Shown: in pieces, positions 32,831 to 42,632 of the stretch
How positions within the stretch are numbered: position 1 is the first letter of the stretch
Layout of the letters: each line of letters starts with the position of its first letter
Origin: Salicibibacter cibarius
Lineage (GTDB): Bacteria; Bacillota; Bacilli; Bacillales; Marinococcaceae
DNA length: 64,000 nucleotides
NCBI RefSeq assembly: GCF_016495725.1
Contig: NZ_CP054705.1
Location: 1,612,001 to 1,676,000, forward strand
Direction: 5' to 3'
Notes under the pieces: generated by a model
Database searches by the model: none
Told to the model about the DNA's origin: nothing
What the model saw: the letters and a program-made list of their open reading frames with translations, nothing else
Made by a program: the position numbers and the translations under genes

Positions 32831-33937
32831 TTACCTGTGCTTTTGTTGAAAAGAAACCATAAAATTACGTAGGGCTTCGCAAGATTCAAGCGATACGGCG
32901 TTATAGATGGAAGCGCGGCACCCTCCTACGGACCGGTGTCCGTTTAAACCGCTGAATTGCCTTTCTTTTGCTTCTTCCAGGAAGAGTCTTGTTAACTCCT
33001 CCGTTGGCAACTTGAAGGTGACATTCATGTTCGAACGGCTGGACGGGTGCGCATGCCCGCGATAAAACCCATCGCTTTCATCAATGGCGTTATACAAGAG
33101 GGCGGCTTTTTCCCGGTTGCGGGTTTCCATCGCTTGGAGTCCCCCGTTTGCTTCGATCCACTGTAACGTGTTTTTTAACATGTATACCGCGAACGTCGGC
33201 GGTGTATTATACAGGGATGCTTTTTCTGCGTGGGTGCTATAGCGCAAGATTGTCGGGACATCCTGGGCGATAGCTTTTGTCTTTTCGAGCAATGTTTTCG
33301 AAATGATCACGAGCGTGACCCCGGAAGGCCCGATATTTTTTTGCGCTCCCGCGTAGATAAGGTCAAAGTTTTCTACGGGAAGGGAGCGGCTAAATATATC
33401 GCTGGACATGTCAGCAATGACAGGCGCTTTCCATTCGGCCATTCTTGTGAAATCTTGCCAAGCTGTTCCGTAGATCGTATTGTTGGATGTCACGTGAATG
33501 TAAGCATCGTCAACAGTGGTTTCAATGGCTTCGAAATCGGGGATCCGTTTATAATTATTATCTTCCCCGCTCGCACCGCTGTACGTTTTCCCTAAATGGT
33601 CTGCTTCTTTTTTTGCCTTTTCCGACCAAGCCCCTGTCAATATGTAATTGGCCTTTTGGTCCGGCGGCAAAAGATTATAAGGAACCATGGCAAATTGGAG
33701 GCTCGCGCCCCCTTGTAATAGTAAAACCTCGTAGGCATCGCTGATGCCGAGTAGGCGTTTGGTCGTTGCGATGGCTTCGTGATGGACGTGTTCATAGCTC
33801 TCGCCGCGATGACTGTGTTCCATAATGGACATACCGGTGCCGTTATAATTTTCAAGTTCAAAAGCTGCTTGCCGGAGAACCTCCGGTGGAAGTGCAGCTG
33901 GGCCGGCGTTAAAGTTATGAATTCTTTCGTTTGTCAT
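32831..33937 (-). CDS. serC: Phosphoserine aminotransferase
   Basis: SerC converts 3-phosphohydroxypyruvate and glutamate to phosphoserine in serine synthesis, using PLP. The 368-residue chain has the family start NFNAGPAALP (about 8-17), GGASLQFAMVPYNLL, TSNNTIYGT, and YAGAQKNIGPSG with the PLP Lys (about 203). HRSVGGCRASIYNA lies near the end. GGAGGTTCTGGAA precedes ATG 33937; the ATG at 33955 lacks a site. The 21-base gap to hit suggests the same transcript, as in B. subtilis. Confidence 0.96.
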   Translation of the reverse strand: MTNERIHNFNAGPAALPPEVLRQAAFELENYNGTGMSIMEHSHRGESYEHVHHEAIATTKRLLGISDAYEVLLLQGGASLQFAMVPYNLLPPDQKANYILTGAWSEKAKKEADHLGKTYSGASGEDNNYKRIPDFEAIETTVDDAYIHVTSNNTIYGTAWQDFTRMAEWKAPVIADMSSDIFSRSLPVENFDLIYAGAQKNIGPSGVTLVIISKTLLEKTKAIAQDVPTILRYSTHAEKASLYNTPPTFAVYMLKNTLQWIEANGGLQAMETRNREKAALLYNAIDESDGFYRGHAHPSSRSNMNVTFKLPTEELTRLFLEEAKERQFSGLNGHRSVGGCRASIYNAVSLESCEALRNFMVSFQQKHR

Positions 33938-33958
33938 TTCCAGAACCTCCTGCAATGC

Positions 33959-34384
33959 TTACGCCATGTTTGCTTGAACGGCTTGCGCGTAGGATTTTAA
34001 ATCTTCATCGGAGTATTTGGCACTGTTATCCGCCCAATTGTAAAGCACCTCTTGACCGTAACGGGGGATGAAGTGCAAATGATAGTGAAAGATCGTCTGA
34101 TCCGCTTTTTGACCGTTGTTATTCGCAATGTTTAATCCTTCAAAATTGAACGTTTCCTTTAACGCGCGGGCAATTTTCGGTGCTTGTGTGAACAATTGCG
34201 AGGCCGTTTCTTCTTGTAATTCGAAAACATCAGCCTGATGGTCTTTTGGAATCAACAATGTGTGGCCTTTGGTCACTTGACTTAAATCTAAAAACGCCAC
34301 AACGTCATCGTCTTCATAAATTTTGTTTGATGGGATTTCTCCCGAGACAATTTTACAAAAGATGCAATCGGAATGTGCAGACAT
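33959..34384 (-). CDS. hit: HIT family nucleotide-binding protein
   Basis: The 141-residue histidine-triad protein has CIFCKI near the start with a possible zinc Cys pair, a KGHTLLIPK strand, and the catalytic triad HYHLHFIPR (about 98-106). HIT enzymes hydrolyse or transfer nucleotidyl groups from small substrates. AAAGGAGGACG precedes the ATG. It is divergent from ecsA and upstream of serC, the B. subtilis order. Confidence 0.95.
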   Translation of the reverse strand: MSAHSDCIFCKIVSGEIPSNKIYEDDDVVAFLDLSQVTKGHTLLIPKDHQADVFELQEETASQLFTQAPKIARALKETFNFEGLNIANNNGQKADQTIFHYHLHFIPRYGQEVLYNWADNSAKYSDEDLKSYAQAVQANMA

Positions 34385-34536
34385 GGCAACGTCCTCCTTT
34401 TAGAAATGGAATTACTGTCTATGATACCAAACGTTCCCGCGATTGCCCACTCCGTTTTTATACCTCTCTATTTCCAATTTGCACGGACAGAAGGTACAAT
34501 AGAAGAGAGAAGAAGATGTTGCAAGGGGGAACGCAA

Positions 34537-35280
34537 ATGGCATCATTGCTTAATGTTGAAGGCGTGACAGGTGGGTACAGCCCGAGGAAGCCTGTCATTG
34601 AAGGCGTTTCTTTTCAGATAAAAGCCGGAGAGATTGTTGCTTTAATTGGTTTGAACGGAGCCGGAAAAAGCACGACAATCAAACATATTTTAGGGTTGTT
34701 GGAACCCCTGCATGGCCGCATTGAAATCCTGGGAAAAACGAAGGATGACGATATCGACCAGTACAGAAAAACGATGGGGTATATTCCGGAGACACCGATC
34801 CTTTATGAAGAATTAACACTTTGGGAACATCTGCGTTTGACCGCCATGGCATATGGAATCGAAGACGACACATGGCAAAAACGTGCCGAGATGTTAATAG
34901 AAACGTTTCGTATGAAAAGAATGACCCATTGGTTTCCCAGTCATTTTTCTAAAGGAATGCGTCAAAAGGTGATGGTCATGTGTGCATTTCTCGTTGAACC
35001 GAAACTGTATGTCGTCGATGAACCCTTTGTGGGCTTGGATCCGGTAGGGATTAAATCTTTATTGGAACAAATGGTCATGATGAAGGAAAATGGAGCCGGG
35101 ATACTGATGAGCACCCATATTCTTACAACGGCGGAAAAACATTGCGATCGCTTTATTTTGTTGCACGATGGCCGCGTCTATATGCAAGGAACGATGGAAG
35201 AATTGAGGGAGCAGGCCGGGATGCCGGAAGCGGATTTGGACACTATCTATATTGAAATGACGAAGGAACGATCCATATGA
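34537..35280 (+). CDS. ecsA: ABC transporter ATPase EcsA
   Basis: The 247-residue ATPase has Walker A GLNGAGKST (about 36-44), the signature region FSKGMRQKVMV (about 136-146) and Walker B YVVDEPFVGLDP (about 157-168). Length equals B. subtilis EcsA. Ecs supports secretion, membrane protease (RasP) function, competence and sporulation in B. subtilis. ATG 34537 follows AAGGGGGAACG; earlier in-frame starts run into the divergent promoter region. ecsB overlaps the stop by 4 bases. Confidence 0.95.
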   Translation: MASLLNVEGVTGGYSPRKPVIEGVSFQIKAGEIVALIGLNGAGKSTTIKHILGLLEPLHGRIEILGKTKDDDIDQYRKTMGYIPETPILYEELTLWEHLRLTAMAYGIEDDTWQKRAEMLIETFRMKRMTHWFPSHFSKGMRQKVMVMCAFLVEPKLYVVDEPFVGLDPVGIKSLLEQMVMMKENGAGILMSTHILTTAEKHCDRFILLHDGRVYMQGTMEELREQAGMPEADLDTIYIEMTKERSI

Positions 35281-36497
35281 ATCCGGGAGATCTTTGGCGT
35301 GAACGTGCACTTGGGTTTTGGAACGTAGCCATTCGATACATACGTTTGATGGCGACTGGCGGATTGATGGTCGCGATTTACGGAACGTTGTTGATTATCG
35401 GCGTTTACTACCAATCATTTCTTGATTGGCTTCCTGCTGATTTTCCGGTCTTGCAAATCCTCACGGTACTGTTTGCCTTTTTGCTCACGCGCAGTCCGGT
35501 GCGTACATTTCTAAAAGAAGGCGATCTCGTTTTCCTGCTTCCATTCGAAGCACATCTGGGTCCTTATATACGCCGGTCGTTGGTATATAGCTGGATGCTG
35601 CAAAGCACGGTTATCTTTTTCCTGTTATTTTTATTGGCGCCGCTTTATATCGAGCGATTGCCGGGCGATACAATGGCTTTTGCCGTTATAATGGGCGCGT
35701 TGATTTTGGCAAAATTATGGAACGTTTTAGCGGAATGGGGGGAACTTCGCCAACAGTTTTCTATCTCCCATTGGCGCCATCGCTGGCTTCGTTTTGCCGT
35801 TAACCTCGTATTGGTTTTTTTTCTGTTGCAAACCGATTGGGGGTTTGCCCTCGCGATCGCGGTCATTATGATGGTCGTGTTAGGCATGTACTACCGGCAA
35901 ATGTATGACAAGCAATTTCTCAAGTGGGAGACGTTGCTTCAGCAAGAAAATCAGCGATTAAACGCTTTTTATCGATTTGCCAATTCTTTTACCGACGTGC
36001 GTCATGTGAAATCACCGGTGCATAGACGACGTTGGCTGGCTAATCAATTTGATCGTGTTACGCATCGAAAGGCAAATACGTATATATATTTATACGGGAA
36101 AACATTTGCCCGCTCCGGGGACTATTTCGGTGTTTTTATTCGATTATCCCTTGTGGGCGGGCTCTTGATCTATGCTTCGCCCGAGGCTTGGGATTGGTTA
36201 GTCGTTGTTATCGTCGGTTTGTTTATTTATATGACAGGGGCTCAAATGGTCCCCATGTATTTTCACCATGATATTTTGCTGTGGCCGTCCATTTATCCTG
36301 TGGCCGACCATATGCGAAAACGCGCGCTTAAAACGCTTCTCCGGGGCCTCTTGTTCGTGCAAACCTTTTGGTTCACGGTGATCGCGGCATTAACGCCGCT
36401 TTCGATGACCATCGCGGCCCTCACGTTGCTGGCAGGGGTAGCGGTCAGTTTATATTTCACGGAATTTAAATTGAACAAATCTATCGATGAAAAGTAA
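35277..36497 (+). CDS. ecsB: ABC transporter permease EcsB
   Basis: The 406-residue membrane protein has about eight to ten helices in pairs (about 22-45, 52-67, 100-140, 165-200, 285-330, 360-400). Segments such as FLLTRSPVRTFLKEGDLVFLLPFE and MYFHHDILLWPSIYPV are typical of EcsB. It forms the membrane part of the Ecs transporter with EcsA. ATGA overlap with ecsA indicates coupled translation. Confidence 0.93.
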   Translation: MNPGDLWRERALGFWNVAIRYIRLMATGGLMVAIYGTLLIIGVYYQSFLDWLPADFPVLQILTVLFAFLLTRSPVRTFLKEGDLVFLLPFEAHLGPYIRRSLVYSWMLQSTVIFFLLFLLAPLYIERLPGDTMAFAVIMGALILAKLWNVLAEWGELRQQFSISHWRHRWLRFAVNLVLVFFLLQTDWGFALAIAVIMMVVLGMYYRQMYDKQFLKWETLLQQENQRLNAFYRFANSFTDVRHVKSPVHRRRWLANQFDRVTHRKANTYIYLYGKTFARSGDYFGVFIRLSLVGGLLIYASPEAWDWLVVVIVGLFIYMTGAQMVPMYFHHDILLWPSIYPVADHMRKRALKTLLRGLLFVQTFWFTVIAALTPLSMTIAALTLLAGVAVSLYFTEFKLNKSIDEK

Positions 36498-37269
36498 AGG
36501 AGGCAAAATTATTTCAACTTCCTATGAAGCTTCGGCAAAAGTGGAAATGAACGAATGGCGCAGAAAGATGTCTAAAAATCCATCGATGACGAAGACATGG
36601 ACGAAAGGATTTCAAACGAAAATCAATCAACGCATCCCGGAACGTGTGCACCAAACCGTGGCATCGGCCGTTCGGAGCATGATCGAGACTACGCTTACCG
36701 GTTCTGACTATGTAACAACGACGGAACCGCTTAAAGAGGGGACGCTCAAAGAACGGGAAGAGAAACTGGAAGAAACCATTCGTAATTATAAACGGACAGC
36801 AAGTATCGAAGGAGCGGGAACAGGTTTCGGAGGCGTTTTTTTGGGGATGACGGACTTCCCGCTGCTTTTGGCGATTAAAATGCGGTTTTTGTTCACGGCC
36901 GCGCACCTCTATGGCTTTGATCCCGTAAAAATGGAAGAACGCCTTTTCCTGCTGCAAATTTTTCAAATGGCGTTTTCAGGGAATAAAAACAAACAGGAGA
37001 CGCTGGCGCGCATCGACGATTGGGAAGGGTTTACGAATGATTTTCCCGGCGCGTTGACAGCAGATGAGGCGATGGATTGGGTTACGTTTCAATTGGAGTA
37101 CCGTGATTTTATCGACGTGCCGAAAACATTGCAGCTGATTCCCGGTTTCGGCGCAATTGTCGGGGCAACAGTCAATTATCATTTTCTTGATCTGCTGGGG
37201 GAAGCGGCAAAACATTGTTATCGGATTCGTTGGTTTACCGATGATAGAAAAAATCCGGCCGAAGGGTGA
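36487..37269 (+). CDS. ecsC: EcsC family protein
   Basis: The protein (up to 260 residues) has the EcsC pattern: YEASAKVEMNEWRRKMSKNP, KINQRIPERVHQTV, then the conserved glycine-rich helix GAGTGFGGVFLGMTDFPLLLAIKMRF and DWVTFQLEYRDFIDVPKTLQ. Function unknown. The ATG at 36487 lies inside ecsB and has no ribosome site. A strong AAGGAGG at 36497-36503 is spaced 7 bases from an in-frame ATT at 36511, which would give (M)STSYEASAKVEM, close to where relatives begin. The true start may thus be the rare ATT codon. A terminator follows. Confidence 0.88.
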   Translation: MKSKGGKIISTSYEASAKVEMNEWRRKMSKNPSMTKTWTKGFQTKINQRIPERVHQTVASAVRSMIETTLTGSDYVTTTEPLKEGTLKEREEKLEETIRNYKRTASIEGAGTGFGGVFLGMTDFPLLLAIKMRFLFTAAHLYGFDPVKMEERLFLLQIFQMAFSGNKNKQETLARIDDWEGFTNDFPGALTADEAMDWVTFQLEYRDFIDVPKTLQLIPGFGAIVGATVNYHFLDLLGEAAKHCYRIRWFTDDRKNPAEG

Positions 37270-37287
37270 AACCCGGCCGGATTTTTT
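37248..37287. terminator. Bidirectional terminator between ecsC and yhaA
   Basis: AAAAAATCCGGCC (37248-37260) pairs with GGCCGGATTTTTT (37275-37287). It overlaps the last codons of ecsC and abuts the yhaA stop. T-runs are present in both directions. Confidence 0.92.
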
Positions 37288-38460
37288 CTATTCGTCGTAG
37301 GCAAGCACTGCTTTGCCAAGCGTTTTGGCAGCGATAAGCATGGCCCGTTCATCAAAGTCAAATTTGGGATGATGATGGGGATAATTTTCCTCGCGATCCG
37401 GAAAGGCAGCGCCAGTGAAGAAAAATGTCCCTTTCTTTTCTTTAAGATACGCGCTGAAGTCTTCGCCTGCCATAATAGGATCTCGCGTTTCCACGCGCTC
37501 CACGCCCGGAATGGTTGCCGTTATGGAAGCAAGGTAATCGTTCGCCCCTTGATCGTTCACGACAGGCGCATAGCCACGCTCGTATTGTAAACTCGCTTTT
37601 GCCCCCATTGTTTTAGCGGTACCGGTGACGATCGTTTCCAGTTCTTGTTCAATTTGCGTTCGCACGTCTTCCTTGAACGTTCGAACTGTTCCCACGAGGG
37701 AAGCAGAGCCTGCAATCACGTTATAAGGGTTCTCGGCAACAAAACTTCCGATGGAAACGACTGCGGATTCAAGGGGATCGACACGCCGGGAAACCAACGT
37801 TTGAATGCTGTTTACCATTTGCGATCCAATGACAATGGCGTCTTTGCTCGTGTGGGGAGCAGCACCGTGTCCGCTCACCCCTTCGATATCAATGTAAAAA
37901 TGGTCGGCCGCAGCCATAAACGGACCGCTGCGTTGCTGGATTGTCCATAGCGGATCGACGGCCCACAGGTGTGTGCCGAATATCACATCGACGCCCTCGA
38001 GGCACCCGTCCGCGATCATTGGTTCGGCGCCTCCGGGGGCGTGTTCTTCGGCATGTTGATGAATGAAAACAATCGTGCCTTTCAAGTTATCCGCTTGTTT
38101 GGCTAATGCCTTCGCCAGTACGAGAAGGGTGGCGGTATGCCCGTCATGCCCACATCCGTGCATGGCTCCATCGATTTTGGATTTATAAGCAACGTCTTTT
38201 TCGTCCTGGATGGGAAGTGCATCGAAATCGGCGCGCAAAGCGATGGTAGACCCCGGTTTTCCACCTTTCAGAGTCGCGACAACACCACGGCCGCCGACGC
38301 CTGTTTTGACCGCTAGCCCCAATTTTTGGTGATAACGGGCGATATAAGCCGGTGTTTCTACTTCTTCGAAGGAAATTTCAGGGTATTGATGCAAATGCCT
38401 CCGTATATCTACCATCTCCTGATAATGGTCCGTTAACGTTTGATACAGTTGCTCCTCCAT
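37288..38460 (-). CDS. yhaA: M20 family amidohydrolase (YhaA)
   Basis: The 390-residue metal-dependent hydrolase cleaves N-acyl amino acids or similar amides. Metal and catalytic motifs are GCGHDGHTATLL (about 99-110), HQHAEEHAPGGAE (about 132-144, general base Glu), a dimerisation domain around VSGHGAAPH, and MAGEDFSAYL (about 343) with a late PHHHPKFDFDE. Length and position beside ecsABC match B. subtilis YhaA. It starts just downstream of ccdA's strand-mate region and is convergent with ecsC. Confidence 0.92.
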   Translation of the reverse strand: MEEQLYQTLTDHYQEMVDIRRHLHQYPEISFEEVETPAYIARYHQKLGLAVKTGVGGRGVVATLKGGKPGSTIALRADFDALPIQDEKDVAYKSKIDGAMHGCGHDGHTATLLVLAKALAKQADNLKGTIVFIHQHAEEHAPGGAEPMIADGCLEGVDVIFGTHLWAVDPLWTIQQRSGPFMAAADHFYIDIEGVSGHGAAPHTSKDAIVIGSQMVNSIQTLVSRRVDPLESAVVSIGSFVAENPYNVIAGSASLVGTVRTFKEDVRTQIEQELETIVTGTAKTMGAKASLQYERGYAPVVNDQGANDYLASITATIPGVERVETRDPIMAGEDFSAYLKEKKGTFFFTGAAFPDREENYPHHHPKFDFDERAMLIAAKTLGKAVLAYDE

Positions 38461-38508
38461 TGTATCACTCTCCCATCATGCGTAACTCTGTATCCCAATT
38501 GTAGCATA

Positions 38509-39228
38509 TCATAGCCAACCGGGAGAGATTCTCGCGAGGTAGCTGGAAATAACTTGGAAATACCCGGAAAACATCAAAATACCGAACAAAATCATGATTA
38601 AGCCGCCGATTTGCTGAACTCTCGGCAAAAAGCGATTGAGACGACTGAGCTTATTGAGCGAGCGGGCATAGAGCATTGACACGGCCAAGAATGGAACACC
38701 GAGTCCCATTGAATAAACGAAGAGCATACCTGTTCCGGCAAGCATGGAACCTTCCGTGCTTGCAAGCGCCAAAATAGAACCGAGGACGATACCGATGCAA
38801 GGGGTCCACCCGGCTGCGAACACTAGCCCAAAGCCGACAGAGCCAAAAAAACTTTTTGCTTTTTTCGGTGATTTGTTGCCGAACCGTTTTTCGGTCATAA
38901 GCGAACGAAGCGAAATAATGCCTGACATTTGCAAACCGAATAAGACAATGATAATGCCGCCGATTTGTTCAAGGGCGCCGCTGTACATCCGGAACCATTC
39001 ACCGATAAGCGTGGCCGAAGCTCCCATCAATAAAAAAATAGCGGTAAAGCCCGCGATAAATCCCAGGCTTCTCGATAAAATAATCTGTCGATCCGCATTA
39101 ACAGTCCCGTCAGAAATGTCTGTTCCGGTAAGTTGTGCCAAAAAAGCCGGGACGAGCGGGAATATGCACGGAGAGAAAAATGAGACCATACCGGCAAGAA
39201 GCGCAATCCCGAGCGAAATATCATCCAT
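38509..39228 (-). CDS. ccdA: Thiol-disulfide transmembrane transporter (CcdA/DsbD type)
   Basis: The 239-residue protein has six membrane helices and a Cys pair in FSPCIFPLVPAFL (about 20-32) and AGWTPCIGIVLG (about 147-158), the layout of CcdA. CcdA passes reducing power from cytoplasmic thioredoxin across the membrane for cytochrome c maturation and sporulation disulfide control. GGAGG lies before ATG 39228. Orthology to ccdA rather than another short DsbD-like gene is likely but unproven, since no ResA-like partner is adjacent. Confidence 0.8.
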   Translation of the reverse strand: MDDISLGIALLAGMVSFFSPCIFPLVPAFLAQLTGTDISDGTVNADRQIILSRSLGFIAGFTAIFLLMGASATLIGEWFRMYSGALEQIGGIIIVLFGLQMSGIISLRSLMTEKRFGNKSPKKAKSFFGSVGFGLVFAAGWTPCIGIVLGSILALASTEGSMLAGTGMLFVYSMGLGVPFLAVSMLYARSLNKLSRLNRFLPRVQQIGGLIMILFGILMFSGYFQVISSYLARISPGWL

Positions 39229-39435
39229 AATGAAACCTCCAAAAAAAGCCCGATGTATACTGGCGATCAAAACGGGGTTCTTCTATCCATCATATCAATT
39301 GTTTGTCCAAAAGATGCAAGCGAATAAGCATTGTAGTAAAATTGTCATAAGGGGAAAATGCAGTTGTTGATATGTTCATTTTACAATGAATGCTGAAGAA
39401 ATGAAAAGTTCGGGACATGAGAGGGGAGAAGCTAC

Positions 39436-40182
39436 ATGGAACGAAGCCGTATTTCCATGCTGCTCATGCTCGTAGTGGCGGGCGGTCTTATTTTTAATTT
39501 TTTTATGGCTGGAATAAGTCCATTTGGTTTTATTCTGCCTTTTATATTTGCGCTGATTGCCTTATTCTGTGTGTTGAATATGCATAAGAGCGGCACCTAT
39601 TTTTTCATGTCGTTATCAGCGGGTCTTATAATAGGGTATTGGACGACTATTGGTAACTGGATATTTCTCGTAGCCATACCTGTCTTATTTTTGGTCATTG
39701 CAATGCTTAAAAGGCCCGGGAAAGTGATCGATTTAGATAAAGATTTGGGCGGAAGCGGTCAAGTGCAGACATCCGAATCGCAACAAACGCAGCTCGTCGT
39801 TCCGAAAAGCAAATGGGTGGTGCTCGGTGATTATAAACTGAAGAAACAGGCATTCTCGATGCAAAATGAGGTAGAATTGAACGTCATTCTCGGCAACGCA
39901 TCCATCGATATGACCCGTGCAATGATCGAAGCGGACGCCATGGATTTTTCCGTTATGGACATTCTTGGCGAAACGAAAATAAAATTGCCGGAAGAATGGT
40001 CGGCAACAATTGAAATCGTTTCAATGATGAGCAGTGTGAAAGTGCTCGGGGCTAAGGAGGAAGGGATGTTTGATCGCTCGACGCTCCAATTTGGCGATCC
40101 GAACCAATCATTCGGTCATTTGAACATCAAAGTGACGACTGTGTTGGGCGATGTAAAGATCTCGCAGAAAAAACAGAAATAG
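39436..40182 (+). CDS. LiaF-like membrane protein
   Basis: The 248-residue protein has four membrane helices in the first 95 residues (about 7-26, 30-48, 54-72, 75-92). A cytoplasmic beta-rich domain follows (SKWVVLGDYKLKKQAF, ELNVILGNASIDM, DILGETKIKLPEEWS, NIKVTTVLGDVKI), the LiaF C-terminal domain fold. LiaF restrains the LiaRS cell-envelope stress system; no lia kinase or regulator lies nearby, so the partner is unknown. GAGAGGGGAG precedes the ATG. Confidence 0.75.
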   Translation: MERSRISMLLMLVVAGGLIFNFFMAGISPFGFILPFIFALIALFCVLNMHKSGTYFFMSLSAGLIIGYWTTIGNWIFLVAIPVLFLVIAMLKRPGKVIDLDKDLGGSGQVQTSESQQTQLVVPKSKWVVLGDYKLKKQAFSMQNEVELNVILGNASIDMTRAMIEADAMDFSVMDILGETKIKLPEEWSATIEIVSMMSSVKVLGAKEEGMFDRSTLQFGDPNQSFGHLNIKVTTVLGDVKISQKKQK

Positions 40183-40291
40183 ACCATCTTTGTCGGAAAA
40201 TCACTACGGATTTTAAACGTTTTTCCATTAGCTTACATGTTTTTGTGGAAACTTTTGTATTATAATGGGGAGAGTCGAATGGAGGATAATG

Positions 40292-42454
40292 ATGAAACGG
40301 TTTAATAAAAGCATCTATATTACGATCGTTGTTATTCTTTCCACGCTTGTTATTGCGGTAGGCAGCTACGCGTTGGCGCTGATTGCTGGCAGTATATTAG
40401 TGGATGAAGACAAGCTCGACTTCCCCGAGACGACATCTTTGGTCGATGATAACGGCGAGGAGTTAGGCCGCTTATTTACCGAAGACCGTGAAAAAATATC
40501 TATTAATGAAGTGCCTGAACATGTCCGGGAAGCGTTTCTTGCTGTCGAAGACCATCGCTTTTACGAACATCAAGGCATTGATTTTTGGGCGATTGGGCGT
40601 GCACTTTATCGAGATATACTTGCCGGAGCAAAAGTAGAAGGGGGCAGCACGCTTACCCAACAACTGGCAAAGAATGTTTTTCTGGATCAAGATCAAACGT
40701 GGATGCGCAAAACAAAAGAAGTGTTGATCAGCATGAATCTGGAAAGAAAATATAGCAAGGAAGCGATCCTTGAAATGTATTTAAATCAAATTTATTACGG
40801 CCACGGAACGCATGGACTTTCGCGTGCGGCTGAAACATATTTTGACAAACCGGTAAGCGACTTGAATGTGGCAGAAGGAGCAATGCTTGCTGCGATTCCT
40901 AAAGCGCCGTACCACTATTCCCCGGCCTCTGATGTGGAAGAAGCGGAGGTGCGCCGCAATACCGTCCTCGCGTTGATGGAGCAACATGGATTTATTGATG
41001 AAAACGAGCAACAAGTTGCAGAGGGAGAGCCGATTTCTCCGGATTTACATGACAAACCGGAAATGGACGAATCCCTTTATTCCTATGTTGATATGGTTAT
41101 CGAGGAAGGGCGTGACCGCTTCGATCTCAGCGAAAACGAATTGATCACCGGCGGGTATACCATTCAACTTCCGATTGATGCCGAAATGCAAAAAGCTTCC
41201 CATGAAGTGATCCAAGATCAAGATCATTTCCCGGGTGACGATGAAAATGTCCAAGCTTCCTTTGCTTTGCTCGACAATTCAACCGGTGCAGTGCAAGCGA
41301 TTCACGGCGGCAGGGACTATGTGCGGAAAGGATTAAATCGAGCCCTCGTCCCACGGCAACCCGGGTCTGCATTCAAACCGATTTCCGTCTTCGCACCTGC
41401 GCTTAATTCAGGCGATTACAAACCATATTCGATGTTGCAGGACGAAGAGATCGTCTATGAAGATTATGATGATTACGCGCCGCAAAATATAACCGGTGAA
41501 TACAGCGGGTCAATGACGATGAGGGACGCCATTGTGCAGTCGGCGAATGCACCTGCCGTCTGGTTGCTTGATCAGATGGGGGTTGAGGAAGGAAAAGAAT
41601 GGGCGGAACAAGCGGTGCACCCATTTGATGATGAGGGTTTATCCGTTGCATTGGGAGGGCTTTCCGAAGGCGTATCCCCGTTGGACATGGCAGAAGCATA
41701 TACAACCTTTTCCAACAATGGCGTGAAAACCGAGCCTTATTTTATCTCAAAAATTGACGATAACGACGGCAGAGAAGTATTTGTTCATGATACCCAAAAC
41801 GAGCGATTGCTGAGCGAACAAGATGCTTGGTATATGACACGGATGTTGGAAGATGTCGTCAGTGAAGGTACCGCCCAGAGTGGGGAAACGGACCATGCAC
41901 TGGCGGGGAAAACAGGAACAACCGGATTTGCGGAAATCGAAGGGGCTAATCGCGATGCCTGGTTCGTCGGCTATACGCCTGAGTATACAGGCGCTCTTTG
42001 GATGGGACATGATGAAACGACGGAAGAGCACTATTTAGAAGGCGGAAGTTCCTATCCGACGGCGATGTTCAAGTCGATTTTGAATCACGAGACCGTGGAT
42101 CAAGAAGCGGTTGCATTCAGAAAACCCGATGGCGTTGAAGATTTGGAACCTCCGGTCCAGTTGGCGTCCGTTGATGACCTTACGGCAGGGTTGACTTTGC
42201 AGGGAGAAGGGTTCCTGAATGTTGAATTGCAGTGGACGGAAGCCGAAGACGAGCGACTCGTGTATAACATTTATGAAGTGGACGATGGAGAGCAAAATAA
42301 AGTCGGTGAAGTGGAAGGAGAAGGCTCGTACACCGTGAGCGGTGCAAACATGTTCTCGTTGAACGAATATATGGTTGTTCCATATAATCCTCAGACCGGC
42401 CAAGAAGGTGAACCATCGAATGTCGCGGACGTTCACCTTGCTTCGTGGTTCTAA
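40292..42454 (+). CDS. pbpF: Class A penicillin-binding protein (PbpF-like)
   Basis: The 720-residue bifunctional enzyme polymerises and cross-links peptidoglycan. After an N-terminal membrane anchor (about 8-33) comes the GT51 transglycosylase domain (AVEDHRFYEHQGIDFWAI with catalytic Glu, GGSTLTQQLAKN, RKYSKEAILEMYLNQIYYG). The transpeptidase domain has RQPGSAFKP (active Ser), SANAPAVW (SxN) and AGKTGTT (KTG). A small FN3-like acidic domain ends the protein. It lies upstream of hemE as pbpF does in B. subtilis, where PbpF works in spore peptidoglycan synthesis. ATG 40292 is best spaced from GGAGG. Confidence 0.92.
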   Translation: MKRFNKSIYITIVVILSTLVIAVGSYALALIAGSILVDEDKLDFPETTSLVDDNGEELGRLFTEDREKISINEVPEHVREAFLAVEDHRFYEHQGIDFWAIGRALYRDILAGAKVEGGSTLTQQLAKNVFLDQDQTWMRKTKEVLISMNLERKYSKEAILEMYLNQIYYGHGTHGLSRAAETYFDKPVSDLNVAEGAMLAAIPKAPYHYSPASDVEEAEVRRNTVLALMEQHGFIDENEQQVAEGEPISPDLHDKPEMDESLYSYVDMVIEEGRDRFDLSENELITGGYTIQLPIDAEMQKASHEVIQDQDHFPGDDENVQASFALLDNSTGAVQAIHGGRDYVRKGLNRALVPRQPGSAFKPISVFAPALNSGDYKPYSMLQDEEIVYEDYDDYAPQNITGEYSGSMTMRDAIVQSANAPAVWLLDQMGVEEGKEWAEQAVHPFDDEGLSVALGGLSEGVSPLDMAEAYTTFSNNGVKTEPYFISKIDDNDGREVFVHDTQNERLLSEQDAWYMTRMLEDVVSEGTAQSGETDHALAGKTGTTGFAEIEGANRDAWFVGYTPEYTGALWMGHDETTEEHYLEGGSSYPTAMFKSILNHETVDQEAVAFRKPDGVEDLEPPVQLASVDDLTAGLTLQGEGFLNVELQWTEAEDERLVYNIYEVDDGEQNKVGEVEGEGSYTVSGANMFSLNEYMVVPYNPQTGQEGEPSNVADVHLASWF

Positions 42455-42632
42455 TGAGGGAGCGGCGCGGAGTCCTCAGAGGATCGGTCTGCAGACTGGA
42501 AAAGAGGAAATCGATCGGCGTCACTGTAAACCGGTGGCGCCGTTTTCTGTTCGGATCTAGTGTACCGCTCGACCGTATGATGCAGACGTGGGGGGTCATG
42601 GCGCCTGTATTGGTGGGCTGCTGTTCGTTTCG

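Noticed and set aside
34246-34536. N-terminal extension of ecsA by 97 codons
   Set aside because: It crosses the divergent hit gene and the shared promoter region; the start at 34537 has a good ribosome site and gives the family length.
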